A stretch of DNA of 18,826 nucleotides from CAZCFB01 sp964511535 (GCA_964511535.1 CAZEFW010000177.1:1-18826), one strand, 5' to 3'. Numbered from the stretch's first letter, positions 6,705 to 15,147 are shown. Program-made: numbers and translations. Notes: generated from the letters alone by a model not told the origin.

Positions 6705-6788
6705 GGGTCTGGAATGCGGCCCTCCCATGCCCTGGCTCCACGCGACCCTTGATACCGGTCTCCGGGGGGCGCCGGCTGCGGCTTGGCC

Positions 6789-6802
6789 TATACTTTGAGA
6801 CC
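6789..6802 (+). promoter_or_regulatory. Possible -10 element giving a near-leaderless transcript
   Basis: TATACT (6789-6794) is a strong -10 match in GC-rich surroundings, ending eight bases before the ATG at 6803. No good -35 box is present at normal spacing and there is no clear Shine-Dalgarno before this ATG. If used, transcription would begin at or just before the start codon. This is a weak, pattern-only call. Confidence 0.25.
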
Positions 6803-7717
6803 ATGCAGCGCGTTGACATAAAGATCGGCTTCGAGTGCAACAATCGCTGCCTCTTCTGCGTCCAGGGCGACAAGCGTGAGCGGTACGGCCCGCGCCCCAT
6901 GGCGCAGATCCGCGCCGACCTGGAGCAGGGCCGCACCCTGGGCGCCACCGGGGTGGTGATCACCGGCGGCGAGCCGACCATGCACCAGACCTTGCCGGCC
7001 ACCGTGCGCCACGCCCGGCGGCTGGGCTACGCACAGATCCAGGTGCAGACCAACGGCCGCCTGTTCGCCTACGACAACGCGTGCAAGCGCCTCATCGGGC
7101 TGGGCGCCAACGAGTTCTCCCCGGCGCTCCACGGCTCCACCGCCGAGATCCACGACCACCTCACCGCTGCCCCGGGCAGCTACCAGCAGACCGTCCAGGG
7201 GATCCGCAACCTCGTGGCCCTCGGGCAGCGGGTGATCACCAACACCGTCATCACCACCCACAACGGCGAGGATCTGCCCGCGCTGGCCCGGCTGCTGGTG
7301 GACTTGGGGGTCTACCAGTTCCAGTTCGCCTTCGTGCACATCCTCGGCACCGCGGCCAAAAACCGGCTCGATCTGGTGCCCCGCAAGCAGGCGGTGATGC
7401 CTCACGTGAAGCAGGGGCTCGACGTGGGCCGCGCGGCGGGCGTGCGCTGCATGACCGAGGCCATCCCCTACTGCCTGATGGTGGGGTACGAGGAGCATGT
7501 GGCCGAGCAGGTCATCCCGGTGACCCGCGTGTGCGACGCGGAGCAGACGCTGCCCGACTACACCGCTTACCGGCGCGACGAGGGCAAGGTCCGGGGCCCG
7601 CGCTGTGTAGATTGCGCCCTGGCGGACCGGTGCGAGGGGCCCTGGCGCGAGTACCCGGAGATGTTCGGCTGGGAGGAGTTCGAGCCGGTGGGGCAGGGCC
7701 CCGAAGGCCCGCCATGA
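6803..7717 (+). CDS. Radical SAM/SPASM-like protein, HxsC-like paralogue
   Basis: The product has 304 residues. ATG was chosen because it places C12-C16-C19 (CNNRCLFC) at the same distance from the start as in its relatives. GGEPT, VQTNGRLFAY, ALHGSTAEIHDHLTAAPGSY and NTVITTHN form the paralogue signature. The C-terminal cluster CVDCALADRC is SPASM-like. No good ribosome binding site is visible, unlike neighbouring genes. It is the first of four consecutive paralogues; its TGA overlaps the next ATG. The short size and GGEPT/TNGR pattern recall HxsC-type maturases, but a family search is needed before using that name. Probable role: radical modification of a peptide substrate (inference). Confidence 0.82.
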   Translation: MQRVDIKIGFECNNRCLFCVQGDKRERYGPRPMAQIRADLEQGRTLGATGVVITGGEPTMHQTLPATVRHARRLGYAQIQVQTNGRLFAYDNACKRLIGLGANEFSPALHGSTAEIHDHLTAAPGSYQQTVQGIRNLVALGQRVITNTVITTHNGEDLPALARLLVDLGVYQFQFAFVHILGTAAKNRLDLVPRKQAVMPHVKQGLDVGRAAGVRCMTEAIPYCLMVGYEEHVAEQVIPVTRVCDAEQTLPDYTAYRRDEGKVRGPRCVDCALADRCEGPWREYPEMFGWEEFEPVGQGPEGPP

Positions 7718-8607
7718 GCCGCGGGGGCAAGGCGCTGATCAAGGTGGGGTACGCGTGCAACAACTGCTGCGTTTTCTGCCACGCCCATGGCCTCGATCCT
7801 GCCCTGGCCCCGGCCGCCGGCGTGGCAGAGAAGATCGAGGCCGCGGCAGCCCTCGGTTGCGAGATGGTGGTCTTCTCGGGGGGCGAGCCCACCATCAGGC
7901 CGGAGCTGCCGCGCTGGGTCAGGGTGGCGGCGCGGCGCGGTGTACAGGTGGGCCTGATCACCAACGGGCGAATGCTGTCCTACCCCGCCATGGTGGAGGA
8001 GCTGACGCGCCACGGGCTGGCCTACGCCCAGGTGTCGCTGCACAGCGGCAACCCGCGCGTCCATGATGGCCTGGTCCGCGCGCAGTCGTTTGCCCAGACC
8101 GTGGCCGGAGTGAAGAACCTGAGCCGCCTGGGCGTCGCGGTCACGGCCAACGCCGTGCTGGTGCAGGGCGCCGGGCCGTTGCACGAGCTGGTGGAGCTGC
8201 TGGCCGGGGTCCCGGCGGCGAAGCTGAAGCTCTCGGCCGTGGAACCCAAGGGCGTGGCCCTGGACCACTTCGACGACGTCGTGCCTGACCTCGAGTCGGC
8301 GGCCGCGCTGGTGCGCGAGACCTTCGCCCACGCCAGGCGAGTCGCCCCGGACATGGGGCTGCTGCACGAGGGTTTCCCCCACTGCCTGCTGCCCGGGCTC
8401 GAGGACCTGGCCGGGGGACTGCGCGAGGAGGGGTTCACCCTCATGAGCGAGGCCAACGAGGAGCTGTTATACCCGGTGGACATCGACAACCGCATCCGGC
8501 ACCGCATGTGTGAGTCGTGCACGATCCGCGGGACCTGCCCCGGCATCTACCGCGAATATCTCGCCCGCAGGCCCATGCCGGAGCTGCCCGCTCGGGGCCT
8601 CCCATGA
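7714..8607 (+). CDS. Radical SAM/SPASM-like protein, HxsC-like paralogue
   Basis: The product has 297 residues. ATG overlaps the previous stop (ATGA), implying coupled translation. C15-C19-C22 (CNNCCVFC) ligates the FeS cluster; C18 is an extra cysteine inside the motif, unique among the paralogues here. GGEPT, LITNGRMLSY and SLHSGNPRVHDGL follow. Its C-terminal CESCTIRGTCPGIYREY is a clear SPASM-like cluster. The strand normally reading VIT-NTVI is changed to VTANAVLVQG, so the substrate pocket has probably diverged. It ends with the next ATGA overlap. Confidence 0.82.
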   Translation: MSRGGKALIKVGYACNNCCVFCHAHGLDPALAPAAGVAEKIEAAAALGCEMVVFSGGEPTIRPELPRWVRVAARRGVQVGLITNGRMLSYPAMVEELTRHGLAYAQVSLHSGNPRVHDGLVRAQSFAQTVAGVKNLSRLGVAVTANAVLVQGAGPLHELVELLAGVPAAKLKLSAVEPKGVALDHFDDVVPDLESAAALVRETFAHARRVAPDMGLLHEGFPHCLLPGLEDLAGGLREEGFTLMSEANEELLYPVDIDNRIRHRMCESCTIRGTCPGIYREYLARRPMPELPARGLP

Positions 8608-10244
8608 GCGCCGGTCCGGGGGCGCAGGCCGGCCAGCGCGAGCAGGTGGCCCGGGAGGAGCGCCACTGGGTGCGCCTCACCCGCGCGTGCAACAACCGCT
8701 GCGCGTTCTGCCTCGACGAGCTGTCCCGGGAGGGCGAGGTGGTCCCGGAGCCGGAGGTGGCGCGCGAGATCCATGGCGGCCGCGAGCGCGGGGCCGAGCG
8801 GCTGATCCTCTCGGGGGGCGAGCCCACCATTCACCCCGCCTTCCTGCGCCTGATCAGGGAGGGGCGGCGCGCGGGGTACGGCCACATCCAGGTGGTGTCC
8901 AACGGGCGGATGTTCGCCTACCCGAAGCTGCTGGCTGGCGCCATCCGCGCGGGCCTGAACGAGGTCACCATCTCGGTGCACGGGCCCGACGCCGAGACCC
9001 ACGACGAGCTGGTGGGGGTGCCGGGCGCCTTCGAGCAGACCATGGCCGGGCTGCGCGCCGCGCTGGCCTCGGGCCGGCTAATCGTGAGCGTGGACGTCTG
9101 CCTCAACCGACGCAACATCCACCTGCTGGCCGAGACGGTGGAGCGGTGTATCGCCCTCGGCGTGACCGAGTTCGATCTGCTCCAGGTGATCCCCTTCGGG
9201 CGCGCGTTCCAGCAGGGCGACGCGGTGCTGGCCTACGACATGGAGCAGGCACGCCCTCACCTGCAGCGCGTGCTCGCGCTGAGCGAGCGGCCGGGCCTGC
9301 ACATCTGGTTCAACCGCTTCCCGCCGCCCTGCCTCGAGGGGTACGAGCAGCTGATCCAGGATCCGCACAAGCTGCACGACGAGGTGCGCGGCCGGCAGCA
9401 GGAGCTCGAGGCGATGGTGACGCAGGGGCGACCGCTGCGTTGCCGACAGGCGACCCGCTGCCAGCACTGTTACCTGCAGCCGCTGTGCGACGCGATGAAG
9501 CGCGCCACGACGCAGCTGGCGCGCCGGGACTTTGACCTGTACCGGGTGACGGTCGGGGCTGACGGCGTCATGCCGGGGCCGCCGCCCTGGCCCATGGCGC
9601 GCTGGTGGATCCGCGGCCCTGACCTGGCCGCGGCGGACCGGGTCCTGGAGCATGCGCGCGCCAGGGAGGTAACCCTGGAGCTCGAGGACTACAGCGGCCT
9701 GGACCGCTGGCTCGGCAGCGAAGCCGCGGCGGGCATGAGGCGCGCCTACGCCGCCCGGGTGGCAGACCTGGAGCTGCTGCTCGACGCGGCCGCGGACTTC
9801 GAGGTGGTCGCCCTGCTGTCGGCCGAGATGGCGGCGCACCTGGAGCGGGCGCACCCCGATCCGCCGCCCCGGCTCGCCCTCGCCCTGCGGCGGCACGGCA
9901 GCGCCGCGGCGTCCGCGCGCTGGGACGCGGACCTGCCCGCGTTCTTCGCCCGCTACGGCGGCCACGCGCCGGTGGAGGGGATCTGCCCCTGCATCTCTGG
10001 ACGCGCCGCGCGGCCCCGGCCCTCGGTGCTGGACGCGAGCACCCTGCGCTGGCCCCTGGAGCCTCGGCCGGACGGGGCGCCGGCGCTGGACCTCCACGGC
10101 TTCACCGAGCACTTCATCGGCGAGCTGAACTCCAGCAAGAGCCTGCGCTGCCGCGGCTGCCGCCACGACGCCCGGTGCCCGGGCATGCCGCTCAACTACC
10201 TCAGGGCTCATGGCTACCGCACCCTGCAGCCGGTGGGGGCGTGA
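8604..10244 (+). CDS. Radical SAM/SPASM-like protein with large C-terminal extension and second Cys cluster
   Basis: The product has 546 residues, roughly 240 longer than its relatives. ATG overlaps the previous stop (ATGA). C29-C33-C36 (CNNRCAFC), GGEPT, VVSNGRMFAY and SVHGPDAETHDELVG match the family, and the usual C-terminal cluster is present (C286, C289, C295). An unrecognised domain follows (about 310-450; Ala/Leu/Arg-rich helices, WWIRGPDLAAADRVLE). Then come CPC at 461-463 and a second SPASM-like cluster at C516, C519 and C525, ending CPGMPLNYLRAHGYRTLQPV. That end resembles the tails of the other paralogues, which suggests a partial duplication or fusion of a second, core-less paralogue tail. 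The second module may position substrate or a further FeS cluster. Confidence 0.8.
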   Translation: MSAGPGAQAGQREQVAREERHWVRLTRACNNRCAFCLDELSREGEVVPEPEVAREIHGGRERGAERLILSGGEPTIHPAFLRLIREGRRAGYGHIQVVSNGRMFAYPKLLAGAIRAGLNEVTISVHGPDAETHDELVGVPGAFEQTMAGLRAALASGRLIVSVDVCLNRRNIHLLAETVERCIALGVTEFDLLQVIPFGRAFQQGDAVLAYDMEQARPHLQRVLALSERPGLHIWFNRFPPPCLEGYEQLIQDPHKLHDEVRGRQQELEAMVTQGRPLRCRQATRCQHCYLQPLCDAMKRATTQLARRDFDLYRVTVGADGVMPGPPPWPMARWWIRGPDLAAADRVLEHARAREVTLELEDYSGLDRWLGSEAAAGMRRAYAARVADLELLLDAAADFEVVALLSAEMAAHLERAHPDPPPRLALALRRHGSAAASARWDADLPAFFARYGGHAPVEGICPCISGRAARPRPSVLDASTLRWPLEPRPDGAPALDLHGFTEHFIGELNSSKSLRCRGCRHDARCPGMPLNYLRAHGYRTLQPVGA

Positions 10245-10246
10245 CC

Positions 10247-11305
10247 ATGCTGCACGTGCTCACCGGCCCGACCTGCAACAACAACTGTCTGTTCTGCATG
10301 GAGGAGGACCGCGCCGCCCGTCAGGCTCACGTGGCGGCCCAGACGCCCCGGGATGTTCGGGCCATGCTCGAGGCGCACGACCAGCGCGACGAGGTGCTCT
10401 TCACCAGCGGCGAGCCGACCCTCAATGACGACCTGCTGGCCTACGTGAAGTGGGCGCGGCAGGAGGGATACCGCGTCATCGGCCTGATCACCAACGGGCG
10501 GCTGCTCTCCTACCCTGGCGCCGCGCGCCGCCTGGTGGCGGGGGGGGTGAACAAGATCACCGTCTCGATCCATGGGCACGCCGCGCGGCTGCACGACGGG
10601 CTCACGCGCACGCCCGGCTCCTTCGAGCAGGGCCTGGCCGGGCTGGAGCGGGTGGTGGCCCAGCGACGGGCAGCCCGCCACCTGACCGTGATCACTTCCA
10701 CGGTGATCAACCGGCGAAACCTGCCGCACCTGGCCGACATCCACCGCCTGCTGGCAGCCCGCCAGCCGGAGTTGATGGTGTTCAACGTGATCATGCCCCT
10801 GGGCCGCGGGGCCAGGCACATCTCCTCCCTGGTGCCCCGTCACGCGCGGGTGGCCGAGGCCTTCGCGCGCCTGGCGGCGAGGCTGGAGCCGGAGGCCCTC
10901 AGGCGGGTGCGGCTGGTGGACCTGCCGGTGTGCGTGGGGCGAGATCTCCCGGGGCTGGTGTGGGGTGAACCCGAGGCTTTCGAGCAGTACGAGGCACGTG
11001 GCTCCAGCGGGCTGCAGGGCGTGGACCCGGCGCCCTGCGACCCGCAGGGGGGCGCCGCCCTGCGGGGAGACGGCGACTACGACGTGACCAGCCGGCGCGC
11101 CAAGGAGGCGGCGCTGAGGCAGCATGTCGGCCCCTGCGAGGATTGCGCGGCGCGGCCCCTCTGCCCTGGCGTGTACCGGGCGTACGTGGAGGCGTTCGGC
11201 ACCGACGAGCTGAAGCCGATCTCTGCCGAGGCGTTGCCCTCGCTGGCGGCGCATGTTCGCCCCGGCGTCGGCGGCCGCCGGGGGCGGCGGTTCCTGGTGG
11301 AGTAG
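10247..11305 (+). CDS. Radical SAM/SPASM-like protein, HxsC-like paralogue
   Basis: The product has 352 residues. ATG has GGGGG seven bases upstream; GTG at 10241, which would overlap the previous stop, is an alternative. C10-C14-C17 (CNNNCLFC) is followed by SGEPT, in which the first Gly of GGEP is Ser. LITNGRLLSY and SIHGHAARLHDGLTRTPGSF follow. An insert of about 50 residues before the C-terminal cluster (roughly 240-290, Pro/Gly-rich) is absent from the shorter paralogues. SPASM-like C297, C300 and C306 precede YRAYVEAFGTDELKPI. It is last of the plus-strand block and converges on the next gene with ten bases between stops. Confidence 0.82.
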   Translation: MLHVLTGPTCNNNCLFCMEEDRAARQAHVAAQTPRDVRAMLEAHDQRDEVLFTSGEPTLNDDLLAYVKWARQEGYRVIGLITNGRLLSYPGAARRLVAGGVNKITVSIHGHAARLHDGLTRTPGSFEQGLAGLERVVAQRRAARHLTVITSTVINRRNLPHLADIHRLLAARQPELMVFNVIMPLGRGARHISSLVPRHARVAEAFARLAARLEPEALRRVRLVDLPVCVGRDLPGLVWGEPEAFEQYEARGSSGLQGVDPAPCDPQGGAALRGDGDYDVTSRRAKEAALRQHVGPCEDCAARPLCPGVYRAYVEAFGTDELKPISAEALPSLAAHVRPGVGGRRGRRFLVE

Positions 11306-11315
11306 GTCAGGGCTC

Positions 11316-12695
11316 CTACCCGTCGAGGAACGCCAGCATCTGGGCCAGCGAGGCGGGGGTATGCCCCGGGCCGCCTGGCGCGGGCCCCGGCGGCGTGCTG
11401 ATGGCCCGGTGCCGCCGCAGGAAATAGTCGAGGTCGAAGGGGCCGCCCTCGAGGCCGTGCTCGCCTGGCTCGCGCTGCCACGCGGCCGCCGGCTCCACCT
11501 CGATGGGCAGGGTCAGCACGCGGCTGCCGAACCGCCGGCGCAGGGCGACCTGCAGCCTCCTCATGCGCCGCACCGCCGGCCAGTCGTCGTCGGGCATCAG
11601 GGTGAAGTAGAGGGTCGTCTGGAGGCCCCGGGCCGCGCACGCCTCCAGGGTCGAGATCAGCTCGGCGTTGCTGTAGCTGTAGCCCTTGTGCCGTCGACGA
11701 GCGGCGAGGTCAGCCGCGTCGGGGGAGAGGGCGATCTGGCTGCCCTCCGCCCGGAAGGCTCGCCCGAAGGCGTCGAGGAAGGCGGCGTCGGGCAGCCGGT
11801 AGCACTCGAAGATCATGGCCAGGTCCAGCCCGGCGCGACGCACCAGCTCGAAGAAGCGAGGGTAGTGCGCCCGGGGAATCCCGGGCGGGTCGAAGCAGAG
11901 GTAGAGGGTCTCGTAGCCGGCGGCCGCCGCCTTGAGCGCGTCCTGCAGCAGCCGCTCGGGCGCGCGCAGGGCCAGCTCCTGGCGGCCGCACAGCTCCCGG
12001 TGCGCTCGCCGGGAGCCGCCGCAGAAGGTGCAGTCCACCGTGCAGCCGCGGCCGCCGCACAGGTAGAACACCTTGCCGCTGCCGTACTGCGCCGGGGTGT
12101 GGCCCGGCTCGAGGAACCACCGCGCTGAATAGAGGTCCGCGTCGCGCAGCAGATCCGTGCGGACGAAGTCCACCGCGTCCAGGTCCGCGGACGTGGCGCA
12201 CCAGGTCACCGGGTTGAGCCGCACCGCCCCCGCGCGGCGGTAGGCCAGGTTCGGCACCCCGGCCGGGTCCGCCCCGCCGGCCACCGCGGCCAGGGCCTGC
12301 TCGCCATCTCCCCGGACCACCTGGTGGATGAACGGGAACCGCTCCAGCAGCTCACCGGCGAAGTGGGTGGCCGTGAGCCCGCCCATGATGATCTGCGCGT
12401 CGGGCAGCGCCCGCCGGGCGCGCTCCGCGGCCGCCAGCACGGCGGCGAGCTGGTGGTGCCAGTGCAAGGAGAAGCCCACCAGGTCGGGGGCGCGCCGAGC
12501 CAGGTGCCGCGCCAGGTCGAAGGCCGGGTCCGCCAGCGCGGCCAGGCCGAGGTGCAGGACCTCCACCTGGTGCCCCTCGCGGTCCAGCCGGTCGGCCAAC
12601 CCGAGCAAGCCCACTGGCATGATCATGATGAACTGGCGCCTCAGCTCCCCGTCGAGATATTCGGGGCGCGGGGCGTGGATCAGGGTGACCTTCAC
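11316..12695 (-). CDS. B12-binding-type radical SAM protein
   Basis: The product has 459 residues. GTG at 12695 is preceded by GGAGG seven bases upstream and overlaps the upstream gene's TGA (GTGA). Residues 1-140 have a cobalamin-domain layout: KVTLIHAPRPEY, PVGLLGLADRLDREGHQVEV, LVGFSLHWHHQ, IIMGGLTATHFA and VVRGDGEQAL. The radical SAM motif is C218-C222-C225 (CTVDCTFC), inside a Cys-rich CGGRGCTVDCTFCGG context with C213 nearby. A His-rich patch (HWHHQ at 78-82) sits where a cobalamin-facing loop would be. It is the second gene of an operon with the methyltransferase fusion, so the two probably act together. Substrate is not known. Confidence 0.82.
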   Translation of the reverse strand: MKVTLIHAPRPEYLDGELRRQFIMIMPVGLLGLADRLDREGHQVEVLHLGLAALADPAFDLARHLARRAPDLVGFSLHWHHQLAAVLAAAERARRALPDAQIIMGGLTATHFAGELLERFPFIHQVVRGDGEQALAAVAGGADPAGVPNLAYRRAGAVRLNPVTWCATSADLDAVDFVRTDLLRDADLYSARWFLEPGHTPAQYGSGKVFYLCGGRGCTVDCTFCGGSRRAHRELCGRQELALRAPERLLQDALKAAAAGYETLYLCFDPPGIPRAHYPRFFELVRRAGLDLAMIFECYRLPDAAFLDAFGRAFRAEGSQIALSPDAADLAARRRHKGYSYSNAELISTLEACAARGLQTTLYFTLMPDDDWPAVRRMRRLQVALRRRFGSRVLTLPIEVEPAAAWQREPGEHGLEGGPFDLDYFLRRHRAISTPPGPAPGGPGHTPASLAQMLAFLDG

Positions 12696-14335
12696 CGGTG
12701 ATCCTCCGCCGCCTTGCGCAGCAGCAGGAACCACTCGTTGGACGTCTCCCGCGTCACCGGTCGGTGCTCCAGCAGCTCGAGCGGGTGCGAGGCCAGGGCG
12801 TCGAGGCAACCCTGGCTCGTCAGGTTGCGGAAGTGCTGCGGGTGGGCGCCGCCGCGTCGGTCTGCCCGGCCAACCTGCGCCGGCGTGCGCAGCAGCCCGT
12901 AGACGGTCATGTCGGACAGCAGCAGGGTCCCCCCGGGGCGCAGGGCGGCCACCATCACCGCCAGCCCCCGGTCCAGGTCGCGCAGATGGTTTACGGCGCG
13001 CAGCCCCGTCACATGATCGAAGGCGGCCTCGTGTCCGGTGAATGACTCCACGTCCCCGTGGTGCAGTTGCCCTCCCGGGGCGCCCAGCTCCCGCAGCCGC
13101 TGCAGCGCGCCCGCGTCCGGATCGAGGCCGTGGTAGTTGATGGCCCCGCGCCCGGCCAGGTCGGCCAGCAGCTGGCGGTATGGCTGCTCGCCGCACCCCA
13201 CGTCCAGCACCTCGCCGCGGAGCTCGGAGAGCGCCCTCTTCAGCCACGCCTCCTCGCCGACGAACGGGTCGCCCGGCTCGACGGTGACCGCGCCGCAGCA
13301 GCGCCGGCGCCAGGGGCAGACCAGGCACTCCGGGTGCGCCCGGGCGCGGCGCACATGCCGCGCCAGCTCGTCCATGGCCGCGTCCGGGCTGGTGTCCAGG
13401 TACAGCTGCTCGGTCTGCTCCTTCACCGCGCGGATCTCCTGCTCGGTGAAGTCGCGGGTCGGGGTGCGGAGCAGGCTGACCTGCCCGTCCTCCACCAGCA
13501 GCAGGTGGCGCGCCGGATCGTCCAGGTCCAGCTCCTGGGCGGCGCATCCGTCGGCGCGCACCGTGACCTGGCCCAGCTCGCGCAGGCGCTCGAGGTTGAA
13601 CGAGTTCGCCTTGCCCCCCCGGGGGCCCCCACGCAGCAGCTGATGCCTGAGCCACTCCTCGCGTAGATCGGCGTGGCGGGGCAGGGCGTCGGGCGGGAAG
13701 CCCTCCCAGGCCAGGTCCAGCTCCGGGTCGAGCTCGCGGGCCAGGTCCAGCGCTTCGGCCACGAGCCGCGCGTCTCCGGGGCTGTCAGGGCCCTGCTCGG
13801 GCGCCATGAACCGCAGCCCCGCCTGGCAGTGGCGCGGTGATGCCACCAGCAGGCGTACGAGCCCGCCGAGGTGCCGCCGGTTTTGGGCCGTGACCACGCA
13901 CGCAGCCTCCACGGAGGCCAGCGGCGCCGCCGCGCTCAGCAGCGCCTCGAGGGCCCCGTGGGCCTGGGAGAACGCGCCCGGCACGCCCACCATGGCGTCG
14001 TGGATCGCCGCTGACCCGCCGTGGATCAGCAGCCGCACCCGGTCCACGCCGCGCTCGAGCAGGGCGTTTCGCAGGCGCGGGTAGAGCAGCATGCGTCCGT
14101 TGGTGACCAGGGTCACCGCCAGCCCGAGGGCGCCGGCGCGCCCCACCAGCGACGCCAGATCTCGCCGCGCGGTGGGCTCGCCCCCCACCAGCACCACGCG
14201 CCGCGCGCCGCTGTCGGCCGCGTCCTGGAGCGCCGCGGTCACCTGCTCCGAGGGCCGCTCTTCGCCCGGCGCGCAGGCGTATTCGAGGCACCGCTCGTTG
14301 CCCGGTCCGCCGAGGCTGATGACCACCGCTCGCAT
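12692..14335 (-). CDS. Degenerate radical SAM domain fused to class I SAM-dependent methyltransferase
   Basis: The product has 547 residues. ATG at 14335 matches paralogue starts; TTG at 14344 has a better ribosome binding site spacing (GGAGG, five bases) and would add three residues. Residues 1-360 align with the small radical SAM paralogues (GGEPT, VTNGRMLLYP, LIHGGSAAIHDAMVGVPGAF, C-terminal CLVCPWRRRCC). The FeS motif is broken: where the relative at 6803 has C12-C16-C19, this protein has G12, C16 and Y19, with C21 displaced. It should not form the canonical cluster. From about 372 a methyltransferase begins with VLDVGCGEQPY (SAM-binding motif I), GLDPDAGAL, and RPGGTLLLSD. The downstream gene overlaps by four bases. 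It may be a methyltransferase using a dead radical SAM fold for substrate binding (inference). Confidence 0.8.
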   Translation of the reverse strand: MRAVVISLGGPGNERCLEYACAPGEERPSEQVTAALQDAADSGARRVVLVGGEPTARRDLASLVGRAGALGLAVTLVTNGRMLLYPRLRNALLERGVDRVRLLIHGGSAAIHDAMVGVPGAFSQAHGALEALLSAAAPLASVEAACVVTAQNRRHLGGLVRLLVASPRHCQAGLRFMAPEQGPDSPGDARLVAEALDLARELDPELDLAWEGFPPDALPRHADLREEWLRHQLLRGGPRGGKANSFNLERLRELGQVTVRADGCAAQELDLDDPARHLLLVEDGQVSLLRTPTRDFTEQEIRAVKEQTEQLYLDTSPDAAMDELARHVRRARAHPECLVCPWRRRCCGAVTVEPGDPFVGEEAWLKRALSELRGEVLDVGCGEQPYRQLLADLAGRGAINYHGLDPDAGALQRLRELGAPGGQLHHGDVESFTGHEAAFDHVTGLRAVNHLRDLDRGLAVMVAALRPGGTLLLSDMTVYGLLRTPAQVGRADRRGGAHPQHFRNLTSQGCLDALASHPLELLEHRPVTRETSNEWFLLLRKAAEDHR

Positions 14336-14348
14336 CACCGGCAAGTAT

Positions 14349-14364
14349 ACCTCCGACGAGAGGT
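14349..14364. promoter_or_regulatory. Palindrome in 46-bp divergent promoter region, candidate TetR operator
   Basis: ACCTC and GAGGT are exact inverted arms separated by six bases. The site lies between the divergently transcribed methyltransferase fusion and TetR genes, in the only space available for their promoters. TetR-family repressors commonly bind their own divergent control region. The arms are short and GAGGT also serves as part of a ribosome-binding-like sequence, so this is tentative. Confidence 0.35.
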
Positions 14365-14381
14365 GCGGTAGCATTGCGGCC

Positions 14382-15047
14382 ATGGCGAAGCGCGGCACCA
14401 AGGGGCGGCGAGTGGGCCGCCCCACCGGCGAGCGGGGCAACGAGACGGAGATCGAGATCCTCGACGCCGCCGAGCATGTTTTCGCTGCCGTGGGCTACTC
14501 CGGCGCCAGGGTGCAGGCCATCGCCGACGAGGCGGGCGTCACCAAGGCGATGATCCACTACTACTTCGACACCAAGGAGAAGCTGTTCCGCGCCGTGCTG
14601 GACCGGATCCTGTTCGAGCTGATCAAGCTGGTGCAGGAGGTGAGCAGCTCCGGCCGGCCGCGGGTGGAGCGGCTGGACACCTTCGTCCGCGGCTTCTTCG
14701 ACTATGTCTCGCGCCACCCCCACTTCGGGCGGCTGACGTTCTTCGTGGCCGGCGGCCGCGACCGGTACTTCGACAACATCGTCACCGAGTTCTTCGGCCC
14801 GCTGTTCAAGCGCGGCCTGCGGTTCATCGACAAGGGCGTGAAGGAGGGGGTGTTTCAGCCGGTGGACGCGCGCCACCTGCTGCTCTCCATCTACTCGGTG
14901 ACCATGGGCTACCTGGCCGACGCGCGCTTCATCTCGCTGCTGCTGCAGGACGACGCCATGAGCCAAAATAACCTGGACGCGTGCCGTGACGCCCTGCTCA
15001 GGATGGTCTTCGCGACACTGGGCGCCGAGCCGCCCAACCCGCTGTAA
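14382..15047 (+). CDS. TetR/AcrR-family transcriptional regulator
   Basis: The product has 221 residues. The N-terminus is basic (GTKGRRVGRPTGERG). A TetR helix-turn-helix covers about 22-65: ILDAAEHVFAAVGYSGARVQAIADEAGVTKAMIHYYFDTKEKLF, with the family's AGV-K-IYYYF-type recognition core. The rest is the variable ligand-binding domain, containing FVRGFFDYVSRHPHFGRL, a pattern seen in TetR proteins with a C-terminal YsiA-like domain. It is divergent from the methyltransferase operon and upstream of the DUF4070-type B12 gene, whose promoter carries a palindrome. It could repress either or both. The ligand is unknown. Confidence 0.9.
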   Translation: MAKRGTKGRRVGRPTGERGNETEIEILDAAEHVFAAVGYSGARVQAIADEAGVTKAMIHYYFDTKEKLFRAVLDRILFELIKLVQEVSSSGRPRVERLDTFVRGFFDYVSRHPHFGRLTFFVAGGRDRYFDNIVTEFFGPLFKRGLRFIDKGVKEGVFQPVDARHLLLSIYSVTMGYLADARFISLLLQDDAMSQNNLDACRDALLRMVFATLGAEPPNPL

Positions 15048-15076
15048 TTACCCTCCTGTTTAGAATTTTGCCCGTC

Positions 15077-15099
15077 AAAGGTGACGGTTTTGTCACTTT
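15077..15099 (+). terminator. Weak stem-loop downstream of TetR gene
   Basis: GTGAC and GTCAC flank a six-base loop, with further A-T pairs across a bulged G, followed by TTTAAT. It lies 30 bases after the TetR stop and could be a weak intrinsic terminator. The stem is short, so an operator is equally possible. Confidence 0.3.
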
Positions 15100-15147
15100 A
15101 ATACTTCAGGAAAATTGAATGCTTGTGCAATTTGTTGCGATGTGACC

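Noticed and set aside
6730..6798. Tiny 22-residue frame before the radical SAM block, considered as a second precursor peptide
   Set aside because: It has no ribosome binding site, no leader or core pattern, and overlaps the probable promoter.
12696..13655. N-terminal extension of the B12 radical SAM gene to 779 residues
   Set aside because: It overlaps the methyltransferase gene in another frame; GTG at 12695 has GGAGG and starts the cobalamin domain.
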